64,000 nt of DNA, taken from NCBI GenBank assembly GCA_904394975.1, contig CAJFNQ010000040.1, forward strand, positions 32,710 to 96,709, in the 5' to 3' direction. A program made the translations under genes and the position numbers. The DNA is from Metaruminococcus_A gallistercoris. Its GTDB lineage: Bacteria > Bacillota > Clostridia > Oscillospirales > Ruminococcaceae. Of the stretch, positions 15,819 through 24,545 are shown one piece after another. The notes beneath the pieces are model-generated. The model did not search any database and was not told the DNA's origin. It saw only the letters and a program-made list of their open reading frames with translations. Positions within the stretch are counted from its first letter, which is position 1; each line of letters begins with the position of its first letter.

Positions 15819-17126
15819 TTACGGATCGAGACGGTTCACATCACGCGGGAACATGCTGGTCTCACGGATGTTTGCACGGTCAAGCAGTTTCATCACCAAA
15901 CGCTCCAGACCGATGCCAAGGCCACCATGCGGAGGCATGCCGTATTTGTGAATTTTTAAATAGGTCTCAAACTCAGCCGGGTCCATATGCATGACTTTCA
16001 TCTTTTCAACCTGCTCGTCATAATCATGGATACGCTGCCCGCCGGTGGTAATTTCCAACCCACGGAACAACAGGTCGAAGCTGAGCGCGAAACGGCTGTC
16101 CTCACGGTCATTCATGGCGTAAAACGGACGTTTTGCCGCCGGGAAGTGGGTAACGAAAATAAAATCGCTGTCATATTCCTTCTTCGCGTAATCGCAAAGC
16201 GCCGCCTCATCCTCAGGGCTGAGGTCATAACGCTGGCGACCGCCAAGCAGTTCGACCGCTTCCATAAAAGTAATAGACGGGATGGATTTGATTTCCGGAA
16301 TGACCGGGCTTAAGATCATCAGCTCGTTCTGATAATGCTCTTTGATATAAGCGAATACATATTTGAGCATTGCCGTCTCCATTTCCATGACATCGTTCAT
16401 GGAAGAGATAAAGCCCATTTCAAAATCCAAGCCGGTGTATTCATTAAGATGGCGGGAGGTATTATGACGCTCCGCACGGAAAACAGGCCCTACTTCAAAC
16501 ACACGGTCAAAGAAAGCAACCGCGGTCTGTTTGTAGAACTGCGGGCTCTGCGCCAAGAACGCAGGCTGGTCGAAATAATCGAGCTTAAAGATATTCGCGC
16601 CGCCTTCCGCGCCCGCCGCATTGATTTTCGGGGAATGAATCTCGGTAAACCCGTTCTGAATCATAAACTCACGGAACCCGGAAACAACGCCTTCGGTGAG
16701 CTTAAACACCGCACGCTCATACGGGTTGCGCAGTGCCACCGAACGGTTATCGAGATTCGCGTCAAGTGAACAGCCAAGGCGGCGGTTACCGACCTTAAGC
16801 GGATATTCTTCTTTCGGAGTGGAGAGCAGCTCCACCTCACGAATGGAAAGTTCCAGCCCGTAAACGGCACGCGGCTCTTCACGAAGCACACCGGTCACCT
16901 GTACATAGCAACCGACTTTCAAATCATCTACCGAACAGCTGCATTCATCCGCCGCATAAACACTCTGGAGAAGATATCTTCCTGTGCGCAGCACAAAAAA
17001 GCGGATGGAACCCATATCACGGACACGATGGACGCAAGCGTCTACCGTAACCGTTTCCCCAATCTTACCTTTCAGCTCTTCCAGCGTGTAAAAGGTTTTG
17101 CGGGGCTCACCACAAACATTAATCAA
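15819..17126 (-). CDS. aspS: Aspartyl-tRNA synthetase, archaeal/eukaryotic type, probably non-discriminating
   Basis: 435 aa class II synthetase: an N-terminal OB-fold anticodon-binding domain (about residues 15-115), motif 2 FRAERHNTSRHLNEYT, a flipping-loop region, and motif 3 GLGIGLERLVMKLL near the end. It lacks the GAD insertion of the 590-residue bacterial enzyme, so it is the short archaeal type. It charges tRNA-Asp and, I infer, tRNA-Asn with Asp. That inference rests on the gat genes in the same operon and on a His in the VHRVRD motif of the OB fold, which from memory aligns with His31 of the non-discriminating Methanothermobacter enzyme. It follows gatB by 18 bases. Some such genes are labelled asnS-like, but the motifs fit AspRS. 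Confidence 0.9.
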   Translation of the reverse strand: MINVCGEPRKTFYTLEELKGKIGETVTVDACVHRVRDMGSIRFFVLRTGRYLLQSVYAADECSCSVDDLKVGCYVQVTGVLREEPRAVYGLELSIREVELLSTPKEEYPLKVGNRRLGCSLDANLDNRSVALRNPYERAVFKLTEGVVSGFREFMIQNGFTEIHSPKINAAGAEGGANIFKLDYFDQPAFLAQSPQFYKQTAVAFFDRVFEVGPVFRAERHNTSRHLNEYTGLDFEMGFISSMNDVMEMETAMLKYVFAYIKEHYQNELMILSPVIPEIKSIPSITFMEAVELLGGRQRYDLSPEDEAALCDYAKKEYDSDFIFVTHFPAAKRPFYAMNDREDSRFALSFDLLFRGLEITTGGQRIHDYDEQVEKMKVMHMDPAEFETYLKIHKYGMPPHGGLGIGLERLVMKLLDRANIRETSMFPRDVNRLDP

Positions 17127-17144
17127 ACCTGTTCACCTCATTGT

Positions 17145-18569
17145 TTATTCAGACAGTTTTTTCTCCAAAACGCCTTTAATATCCTTCGGATTCGCGACAC
17201 CCTTCAGCCGTGATGTACACTGACCCATCAGGAACCCAAATACCTTCTTTTCACCGGCGCGATACTGTTCCACCAGATCCGGCCGCTCCGCAAGAACAGC
17301 GTCAACCGTATCGTTCACCGCGTTCATGTCATTTGCAACTAAGAAACCGTTCGCTTTCGCGATCTCTTCCGGTGAAGCCGGATTCTCCAGCATATACCGC
17401 AGGACCGTTTTACCGTCATTGCGGCTGACTTTGCCGTCATCTACCATTTTTACCAACTGCGCAAAATACTCAGCAGAGAACGGAATGCCTTCCGTTTCGG
17501 TCTCTTTCAGACGGCGCAGCAATTCGGTGAGAACAAAGTTGCAAATGTTTTTATAATTCGGATAAATGGCCACTGCCGCATCAAAGAAGTTTGACAGCGC
17601 AACATCGCCTACCAGGATTTTCGCGTCCTTTTCGGTAAGACCATACTCTTCGGTATACTGTTTCAGACGCTCATCCGGCATTTTCGGAAGGGAATCACGG
17701 ATAGCACGCAGGTCATCATCAGTAAAGTTGATCGGCGGGATATCCGGTTCCGGGAAGTAACGGTAATCATCCGCGTCCTCTTTGGTACGCATCGATTTGG
17801 TCGTACCGTGGTTGTCATTAAACCGGCGGGTCTCCTGAATGACCTTTTCACCGCGGTCAAGCAGTTCCGCCTGACGTTTGATTTCATAGTCGATCGCGCG
17901 GGTGATGGATTTGAGCGAGTTTAAGTTCTTGATTTCCGCACGGGTACCAAATTCTTTCGCATCCGGCGGCATGATAGAAACGTTTACGTCCGCGCGGATA
18001 GAGCCCTGCTCCATTTTACAGTCACAGACGCCTGCGTACTGGAGCAGCAAGCTGACCTGCTCCACCAAAGCTCTCGCCTCTTCCGCTGAACCAATGTCCG
18101 GCTCGGTAACGATCTCGATCAGCGGAACGCCGCAGCGGTTGTAATCCGCCAAACTGGTGACATTGATCTCGTCATGGATCAGTTTACCGGCATCCTCTTC
18201 CAGATGGATACGATTGATACGAATCCATTTTTCGCCTTTTTCCGTTTCAATCTTCACCTTGCCGCCCACGCAAAGCGGAAGGTCAAGCTGAGAGATCTGA
18301 TATGCCTTCGGAAGGTCGGCGTAAAAATAGTTTTTACGGTCAAACTGGGAATATTTATTAATCGAACAGTTCATGGCAAAGCCGGCTTTTACCGCATACT
18401 CTACCGCTTTGTGATTAATGACCGGGAGAGTGCCCGGAAAGCCGCTGCAAACAGGACAGCAGCGGGAATTCTGCTCACCGCCGAACTCAGCGGAGCAGGT
18501 GCAGAACACTTTGGAATCGGTCAGGAGTTCTGCGTGAATCTCAAGCCCTATAACAGGGATATACTGCAT
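17145..18569 (-). CDS. gatB: Asp-tRNA(Asn)/Glu-tRNA(Gln) amidotransferase subunit B
   Basis: 474 aa. GatB binds the misacylated tRNA, phosphorylates its side chain with ATP and performs transamidation using ammonia channelled from GatA. The N-terminus IPVIGLEIHAELLTDSKVFC and the paired cysteines in FCTCSAEFGG and CCPVCSGFPGTLP (zinc site) are characteristic, as are YADLPKAYQISQ and the C-terminal YqeY-like helical domain ending RLKGVANPKDIKGVL. It lies 20 bases after gatA and 18 before aspS, so all four genes form one operon that makes Asn-tRNA from Asp. Confidence 0.97.
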   Translation of the reverse strand: MQYIPVIGLEIHAELLTDSKVFCTCSAEFGGEQNSRCCPVCSGFPGTLPVINHKAVEYAVKAGFAMNCSINKYSQFDRKNYFYADLPKAYQISQLDLPLCVGGKVKIETEKGEKWIRINRIHLEEDAGKLIHDEINVTSLADYNRCGVPLIEIVTEPDIGSAEEARALVEQVSLLLQYAGVCDCKMEQGSIRADVNVSIMPPDAKEFGTRAEIKNLNSLKSITRAIDYEIKRQAELLDRGEKVIQETRRFNDNHGTTKSMRTKEDADDYRYFPEPDIPPINFTDDDLRAIRDSLPKMPDERLKQYTEEYGLTEKDAKILVGDVALSNFFDAAVAIYPNYKNICNFVLTELLRRLKETETEGIPFSAEYFAQLVKMVDDGKVSRNDGKTVLRYMLENPASPEEIAKANGFLVANDMNAVNDTVDAVLAERPDLVEQYRAGEKKVFGFLMGQCTSRLKGVANPKDIKGVLEKKLSE

Positions 18570-18589
18570 ATTTTTTCACCGCCTTGTTC

Positions 18590-20041
18590 TTATAACGTGG
18601 GGGTTTTGCGCTCAAAGCCCTGCTCAAACGCATCCGCCACCTGAATGAGCCTCGCCTCATCAAACGCACGACCTACAACGGACATACCAATCGGCATACC
18701 GTTTTTATCGTACCCGCAGGGAGTAGAGATTGCCGGGAGACCCGCAATGTTGACCGTTACCGTGCAGATATCAGCCAGATACATCTTAGCCGGATCGCTG
18801 ATACCCTCATCAAATCCAAGCGCGGTGCTCGGAGCAGTCGGGGTGATCATAACATCGCACTGATCAAAAATGGCGTTGTATTCCTCGCGAATCTTTCCTT
18901 TCAGATAGAGCGCCTTTTTATAATAAGCGTCGTAATAACCGCTTGCAAGCGCATAGGTGCCAAGCAGGATGCGGCGTTTTACCTCGGTGCCAAAGCCCTC
19001 GTCACGAGTACGGCGGATGAGGTCGTTATAATCCTCTCCGTTCTGCGCGCGGTAACCGTATTTAATACCGTCATAGCGGGACAGGTTGGAGCTCGCTTCC
19101 GCGGAAGAAATAAGGTAATAAGCAGGGACGGCATATTTCAAGCTCGGCATGGAAACCTCAACCGCCTGCGCGCCCATTTCTTCATAAGTCTTGATCGCAG
19201 CGTAAACGCTCTGTTTTACCTCTTCGTCGATACCCGCTTCGAAAAACTCTTTCGGAACCGCGATTTTCAAGCCTTTCAGGCTCTGGCCAACCAGAGAAAG
19301 CGCGTCCGCATGAACGTGTTTTGAGGTCGTCCCATCGTGCGGGTCAAATCCGCAAAGCTGATTAAAGATAAGACCGCAGTCATACGCGTTGTTTGCAATA
19401 GGGCCGATCTGATCCAGTGAAGAAGCGAAAGCCACCAAGCCAAACCGGGAAACCGCACCGTAGGTCGGTTTCAGACCGGTGACGCCGCAGAACGCGGACG
19501 GCTGACGAATAGAACCGCCTGTATCGGAACCAAGCGCCGCCGGAGCGAGCGAAGCGGAAACGCAAGCCGCCGAGCCGCCGGAAGAGCCGCCCGGCACCTT
19601 AGAAAAGTCAAACGGATTGACGGTCTTTTTAAAATAAGATGTCGCTGTGGAACCGCCCATCGCGAATTCGTCCATATTCAGTTTTCCCAGCGTGACAACA
19701 TTCTGGTCATTGAGCTTCTGCATGACCGTCGCGTTGTACGGCGGGACAAAGTCCGCCAGCATTTTGGAAGCACAGGTGGTTTTTACGCCCTCTGTACAAA
19801 TGTTGTCTTTGATGCCGAGCGGGATACCGGTAAGCGGTTTCGCGTTTCCGGCATCGATCTGTTTCTGAGCTTCTTTTGCCTGCGCAAGGGCAGACTCTTC
19901 GCAGACAGTGATATAGCTTTTAATATCCGGGTCTTTTTCGGAAATTCTGGAAAGATAGGCGCTGGTCACTTCAACTGCCGACAACTCTTTTTGATCCAGC
20001 TTTTCCCGCAGACCTCTTACGGTAAGAGATTGTAAGTCCAT
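18590..20041 (-). CDS. gatA: Asp-tRNA(Asn)/Glu-tRNA(Gln) amidotransferase subunit A
   Basis: 483 aa amidase-signature protein that releases ammonia from glutamine. The Ser-cisSer-Lys triad shows in GIPLGIKDNICT (Lys), GGSSGGSAACVSA and DTGGSIRQPSAFCG (Ser pair), followed by GLKPTYGAVSR. Length is standard. It sits 13 bases after gatC and 20 before gatB, the order gatC-gatA-gatB normal for Firmicutes. Confidence 0.97.
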   Translation of the reverse strand: MDLQSLTVRGLREKLDQKELSAVEVTSAYLSRISEKDPDIKSYITVCEESALAQAKEAQKQIDAGNAKPLTGIPLGIKDNICTEGVKTTCASKMLADFVPPYNATVMQKLNDQNVVTLGKLNMDEFAMGGSTATSYFKKTVNPFDFSKVPGGSSGGSAACVSASLAPAALGSDTGGSIRQPSAFCGVTGLKPTYGAVSRFGLVAFASSLDQIGPIANNAYDCGLIFNQLCGFDPHDGTTSKHVHADALSLVGQSLKGLKIAVPKEFFEAGIDEEVKQSVYAAIKTYEEMGAQAVEVSMPSLKYAVPAYYLISSAEASSNLSRYDGIKYGYRAQNGEDYNDLIRRTRDEGFGTEVKRRILLGTYALASGYYDAYYKKALYLKGKIREEYNAIFDQCDVMITPTAPSTALGFDEGISDPAKMYLADICTVTVNIAGLPAISTPCGYDKNGMPIGMSVVGRAFDEARLIQVADAFEQGFERKTPTL

Positions 20042-20054
20042 GATTTACCTTCCT

Positions 20055-20342
20055 TTAAAAGAGTTTCGGAACTGCGTAATAATTGTCTTCCTGTTCTTTC
20101 GCGTTGGCAAGCAATTTTTCGGTCGGATAAGACGGCTGTGCCTGATCCTCTCTCAGCTCCGAAAAATACACGCCTTTATCACGGTGGATATCACCGGTCA
20201 TTTCAACTTCCTTGATGGAATCCATAATGCCGATGATGACATCCATATCGGAAGAAAAGCTTTTTACTTCCTCTTCCGTCAGAGTCAGCTTGCTCAAATT
20301 ACACAAATGTTCAAGCAGTTTTTCGTCCTGCATATTCTTCAC
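20055..20342 (-). CDS. gatC: Asp-tRNA(Asn)/Glu-tRNA(Gln) amidotransferase subunit C
   Basis: 95 aa. GatC wraps around the GatA-GatB interface and stabilises GatA. The pattern LCNLSKLTLTEEEVKSFSSDMDVIIGIMDSI near the N-terminus, then VYFSELREDQAQPSYP, matches the family (helical start, extended tail). It is the first gene of the four-gene gat-aspS operon and has a good promoter 45 bases upstream. Confidence 0.93.
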   Translation of the reverse strand: MKNMQDEKLLEHLCNLSKLTLTEEEVKSFSSDMDVIIGIMDSIKEVEMTGDIHRDKGVYFSELREDQAQPSYPTEKLLANAKEQEDNYYAVPKLF

Positions 20343-20386
20343 CGCCCATCTTTTTCTTGGGGTTTTCTAACATAAGTCATTAAAAA

Positions 20387-20415
20387 ATTATACACTATTT
20401 GACAGTTACTTTCAA
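20387..20415 (-). promoter_or_regulatory. Promoter of the gatC-gatA-gatB-aspS operon
   Basis: Minus strand TTGAAA (20415-20410) and TATAAT (20392-20387), 17-nt spacer. Confidence 0.8.
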
Positions 20416-20499
20416 GGGGAAATCTTTCGTCAAACCACTGAAAACCGGCTTTGCAACACACTTTTTTCGTTCTGTTTGGCACAATGTTTCAGTTTCACG

Positions 20500-22089
20500 T
20501 TACAGATGCGGAGCAAACCGTTTCATAACCGCCTGCGCAACACGAATTCCATCCACCGCGGCACTCATAATTCCTCCGGCGTAACCGGCGCCTTCTCCGC
20601 AGGGATAAACCCCCGGATGAGACAGTGCCTGAAAGGTTTCGTCCCGCTCGATCCGGACTGGAGAGGAGGTTCTGGTTTCCACACCGGTCAAAACCGTATC
20701 CGGCGCATCAAACCCATTCTGCTTCCTACCAAAACGGACAAGCCCCTCTTTGAGCAGACCGGTAACATAATCCGGAAACAGCTTTGCGAAATCCCCGGGA
20801 GCAATTCCGGCCTGGTAAGACGGCAGGACCCGCCCAAAATCGTAACCGGCCTGTCCGTTCAAAAAGCGCCCTGCCGTTTGAACGGGCGCGGAATAATTTC
20901 CGCCTCCCATTCGGAAGGCTGCCTGTTCAAGACTTCGCTGAAAGGCGATCCCCTCCAGAGGAGATGAACCCATTTTTCGTGGATCAACCGAAACAACCAG
21001 CGCAGCATTGGCGTTTTTCTGGTCTCTTGCATATTCGCTCATGCCGTTGACGACAACACCGCCGGCTTCCGACGAAGAAGGCACAACAAATCCGCCCGGA
21101 CACATGCAGAAAGTGTACACCGCTTCTTCGCCTTTGCGGTAAGAAAGCTGATATTCCCCTTTCGGCAGACTCGGATGCCCCGCAAGTTCATGATACAACG
21201 CCCGGTCGACTTCACTCTGAAGATGTTCCACCCGCACACCGACTGAAAACGGCTTCGGAGAAAAGAGATATCCATCCCGGTACAATGTCTCGAAAGTATC
21301 CCGTGCGCTGTGCCCGACCGCCAGAATCACTGCCGAAGCGGGCAGCTCCTGCCCGGATGCTATGACCAAACAGACCCGTCCATCACGATACCGCACCCCT
21401 TCAAAGCAGGTAGAAAACCTTACTTCCCCACCGTTTTGCTGGATACGCCGGCGGATATTGCGAACGACTGTTTTCAAGTGATCAGTGCCAACGTGTGGTT
21501 TGGCGCGAAAACGTATTTCCTCCGGAGCACCGAACTCTACAAAACGCGAAAGTACATATCCGCAACGAGAGTCCCCGATACGTGTAGTCAGTTTTCCGTC
21601 TGAAAAAGTTCCCGCGCCGCCTTCACCGAACTGAACATTGCTTTCCGGCGCAAGTGTTCCGGTTTTCCAAAAATGTTCTACCGTTTTTGTACGCTGTTCC
21701 ACCGGCTCACCCCGTTCAAGCACGGTAACCCGGTAGCCCTGTTCCGATAATAAAAGTGCAGCAAACATTCCCGCTGGACCAAAACCAACCACTACAATAG
21801 GAGCTTCTGCCGTTTCGCTGCCCTTTGTTAATTCCAACGGCTGTTCCTTCCGCAGAACGACCTGCGGACTGGCGCACCGCCGAACGACCGCTTCTTCACC
21901 CTGCTCCAAATCAATCAAAACGGAGTGCACAAAAGTGATCTTTTCTCTGCGCGCGTCCACCGAAGTTTTTGAAATCGCTGCGGAAACAGCCGTTGATGCC
22001 GGTACGCCAATTCGTTTGAGCGCACGTTTAACCGCTGCCTCCTGCGGTTCATCCAGCGATGTGCGGATTCCGGAAACCAGAATCGACAT
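20500..22089 (-). CDS. Uncharacterised FAD-dependent dehydrogenase (COG2509 type)
   Basis: 529 aa. An N-terminal alpha/beta domain of about 90 residues (with VSAAISKTSVDARREKITFV) precedes a Rossmann FAD-binding site, VVVGFGPAGMFAALLLSEQG, at about residues 98-117. Further family marks are VQFGEGGAGTFSDGKLTTR, KPHVGTDHL, and a C-terminal FAD-contact segment HPGVYPCGEGAGYAGGIMSAAVDGIR. This architecture is that of the widespread but uncharacterised COG2509 dehydrogenases; substrate unknown. AAGGAGGT stands just before the ATG. It reads from its own unit downstream of the cdaA-cdaR terminator. Confidence 0.88.
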   Translation of the reverse strand: MSILVSGIRTSLDEPQEAAVKRALKRIGVPASTAVSAAISKTSVDARREKITFVHSVLIDLEQGEEAVVRRCASPQVVLRKEQPLELTKGSETAEAPIVVVGFGPAGMFAALLLSEQGYRVTVLERGEPVEQRTKTVEHFWKTGTLAPESNVQFGEGGAGTFSDGKLTTRIGDSRCGYVLSRFVEFGAPEEIRFRAKPHVGTDHLKTVVRNIRRRIQQNGGEVRFSTCFEGVRYRDGRVCLVIASGQELPASAVILAVGHSARDTFETLYRDGYLFSPKPFSVGVRVEHLQSEVDRALYHELAGHPSLPKGEYQLSYRKGEEAVYTFCMCPGGFVVPSSSEAGGVVVNGMSEYARDQKNANAALVVSVDPRKMGSSPLEGIAFQRSLEQAAFRMGGGNYSAPVQTAGRFLNGQAGYDFGRVLPSYQAGIAPGDFAKLFPDYVTGLLKEGLVRFGRKQNGFDAPDTVLTGVETRTSSPVRIERDETFQALSHPGVYPCGEGAGYAGGIMSAAVDGIRVAQAVMKRFAPHL

Positions 22090-22248
22090 AAATACCTCCT
22101 TCGTATATCACGGCATTCTGCCCATTCACCCCGCGCTCTTTTGCCAGGGGGTATGAAAACGCCAATACCTGTTCAAACAATATTTTATCATAAAGCATTA
22201 AAAACTGCCCGCAATCAGCCTCACACAACCTCCGTGAACAAGCCCAAA

Positions 22249-22279
22249 AGCGGCGGCTGTGAAAGGCACAGCCGCCGCT
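22249..22279 (-). terminator. Strong GC-rich hairpin after cdaR
   Basis: A perfect 13-bp stem AGCGGCGGCTGTG/CACAGCCGCCGCT (22249-22261, 22267-22279). The minus-strand tail is only moderately T-rich. Confidence 0.8.
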
Positions 22280-22296
22280 TGCGGTTACGTCAAAAA

Positions 22297-23580
22297 TCAT
22301 TTAGGGGACGCGTACACGATTGCTGTATACTCTCCAACGGCCCATACAGTTGATTTCGTTGGGATTTTCACAGACACCGGAACAGTAAACTGCCCTTTTT
22401 CCGTAATTTTCTGTTCCAGCAGATCAATCTCGCCAACAACATCGGAAGCCGTAATTGTCGCCAGGTCCTCCGGCGTGCCGATAATCTTCACCGAACCAAT
22501 ATACTGCGTCACCACACTGGCATCTACATTTTCCGGGACATTGACAAGCTTCAAATTACTGTTCGATATTCGGACAGTTTTAGATGAATACCCAGACAGG
22601 TCAAAGGAAATCGAAATTTCACCAACATTTTGTGTATTCACAAATGAGTCCGGCAATGCAACACTTAAATTAAATATCGCATTCAAATCCAACTGTCGGA
22701 AATCAACATAGCCCACATTCACACTTTCAAAATTGTCCAGAACACTGGAAGGAGCAGCAACTTCAATGGTAGACTGGCTCATGGTATATTTCAGCGTGCT
22801 TGTGTCAAATCCTTCCGGCACGTTGAGGTAATCAAATGTTACAGGAAGAACTTTCTGTTCCAGAATAGGAACGGTAACAGTATATTTTTCCGTTGAAGCT
22901 TCAATATTGTCATCCTCAATCAACGTTCCGTCTTTATCATAAAGCTCCAGACGGCCGTCCGTTACAAGCGTTTCTGTTCGAGATTCCGAATCATCCACCT
23001 TGACTACGCATTTTGCCACGCGGTCAATCGACGCCTGTGGCCCCGTTAATGTAACCTTATCCGGCGAAACCGTCGGCGTTCCTTTGATGTAACTATCCTC
23101 CGCCTGCACTTCATCGGCAGAAACCGAAAGGGAAAAAGACTTGCTGACGACAGTGTCAAACTGCACCGTGATCTTATCAGGCGTTGCGTAAAGGATCTGA
23201 TAATCAGTGTTTTCCGAAAGCGAAACTTTCTTACGCACCGTAACTTCCAACTCATATGTTCCGGCTGATGTAACAGCAGACGGCAGCGCAACCACTTCAA
23301 AGCTATCCGCTGTTAAAGCGCCGACCTGATACCGCTTTCCCTGCACGGTAACGTTTACAGTCTGCTCATTGCCCTCAACCGGTTCGAGGCCCAGCAACTG
23401 CGCACTGGAATTTTCCATATCGATTGTAACAGGTACATTGTAAATGGTTACTCTTGCATCCTCGCTGACAAAAACAGCCACAAGGAACCAGCTGATCACA
23501 GCGATCACAACCGAAAGCACCTTGACGAACAGGTTGTTGTCAAACAATTTGGAGAACCAGTTATCACGAAACAGCTTCAT
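22297..23580 (-). CDS. cdaR: YbbR-domain protein, CdaA regulator
   Basis: 427 aa. One N-terminal membrane segment (about residues 18-38, VLSVVIAVISWFLVAVFV) anchors an extracellular region made of YbbR repeats. Four are discernible from alternating strands with VTLTGPQASIDRV, IEVAAPSSVLDNFESV and VKIIGTPEDLATI as recurring core motifs. CdaR binds the diadenylate cyclase CdaA and tunes c-di-AMP output (established in Bacillus and Listeria). Its start overlaps the cdaA stop by 4 bases. GlmM, often the third member, is not next to it here. Confidence 0.92.
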   Translation of the reverse strand: MKLFRDNWFSKLFDNNLFVKVLSVVIAVISWFLVAVFVSEDARVTIYNVPVTIDMENSSAQLLGLEPVEGNEQTVNVTVQGKRYQVGALTADSFEVVALPSAVTSAGTYELEVTVRKKVSLSENTDYQILYATPDKITVQFDTVVSKSFSLSVSADEVQAEDSYIKGTPTVSPDKVTLTGPQASIDRVAKCVVKVDDSESRTETLVTDGRLELYDKDGTLIEDDNIEASTEKYTVTVPILEQKVLPVTFDYLNVPEGFDTSTLKYTMSQSTIEVAAPSSVLDNFESVNVGYVDFRQLDLNAIFNLSVALPDSFVNTQNVGEISISFDLSGYSSKTVRISNSNLKLVNVPENVDASVVTQYIGSVKIIGTPEDLATITASDVVGEIDLLEQKITEKGQFTVPVSVKIPTKSTVWAVGEYTAIVYASPK

Positions 23581-24443
23581 CGTTTAAACCTCCCCAAAAA
23601 ACGGCGCTTGCTTTTCTTTTCAGGAGCTTCCGGGATCAACCGTGCACGCAACAACTGCGTTAAGGTAAAGGAATTAAAATTTCGCTGCAGGCTGCCGTTT
23701 TCTGCAACGGAAATCGTTCCCGTTTCCTCTGAAACAACAATGACGAGCGCATCGGAATTTTCACTCATGCCAATGGCCGCACGATGGCGGGAACCCAACT
23801 GTTTGTCGACATATTCCCCTTTGGTTGTACTGGGAAGAAAACAGCCCGCCGCAAGAACACGGCCATCCCGCATGATGACTGCTCCGTCATGCATCGGCGA
23901 ATTCGGGAAAAAGATATTGCACAGCAGCTGAACGCTTGCCTGCGCGTCAATCACCACGCCAACAGGAAGCAGATCGCCAAGCTTTGTTTTGTTTTCTATT
24001 ACGATAATCGCGCCGGTTTTTGTATTGGAAAGGCGTTCACACGCTTCCACAATCGGCTTGATCGCAGGTGCCCATGCCTGCCCTTTTTCAAAGCTGTTTT
24101 CTCCGCCCGCTAAAACGCTTAAACCGGCAATCTTAGTTCGGCCGACTTTTTCTAACGCCCGCCGCAGTTCCGGCTGAAAAACGACGATAATGGCCAAAAC
24201 ACCAAATGTAAAAATATTTGTCAGCACAAATGACATTGTTTTCAAATCAATGATCTGCGCGACAAAATAAGAAACCGCAAGAATCAGAAGACCTTTTACC
24301 AGCTGCTCTGCTCTTGTTTCGCGCACCAGCTTAATGGCTTTGTAAACCAGATAGGAAACGAGGAGAATATCAATTAAGTCTGCCAGCGTAAACGTGCGGA
24401 TAACACTGACAATGGAATTCCACACCAGCGTAATGTATTGCAT
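23577..24443 (-). CDS. cdaA: Membrane-bound diadenylate cyclase
   Basis: 288 aa. Makes cyclic di-AMP from two ATP; the messenger controls potassium and osmolyte transport. Three N-terminal membrane helices (about residues 10-95) are followed by the DAC domain. Its hallmarks are NSPMHDGAVIMRDGRVLAAG (DGA motif) and GSRHRAAIGMSE (RHR motif). A basic tail KKSKRRFLGRFKR ends the protein. It is co-transcribed with cdaR (ATGA overlap) and has a promoter about 60 bases upstream. Confidence 0.96.
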   Translation of the reverse strand: MQYITLVWNSIVSVIRTFTLADLIDILLVSYLVYKAIKLVRETRAEQLVKGLLILAVSYFVAQIIDLKTMSFVLTNIFTFGVLAIIVVFQPELRRALEKVGRTKIAGLSVLAGGENSFEKGQAWAPAIKPIVEACERLSNTKTGAIIVIENKTKLGDLLPVGVVIDAQASVQLLCNIFFPNSPMHDGAVIMRDGRVLAAGCFLPSTTKGEYVDKQLGSRHRAAIGMSENSDALVIVVSEETGTISVAENGSLQRNFNSFTLTQLLRARLIPEAPEKKSKRRFLGRFKR

Positions 24444-24499
24444 GCTACCTCTCCTCTTATTTTAACGTCATGGCAAAACAACCAAAACCATGCAATTCT

Positions 24500-24527
24500 A
24501 TTGTACCATAAACCAAACGGATTGCAA
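24500..24527 (-). promoter_or_regulatory. Promoter of cdaA-cdaR
   Basis: Minus strand TTGCAA (24527-24522) and TACAAT (24505-24500), 16-nt spacer. Confidence 0.65.
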
Positions 24528-24545
24528 CAAAAGTTCACAGCTTTT

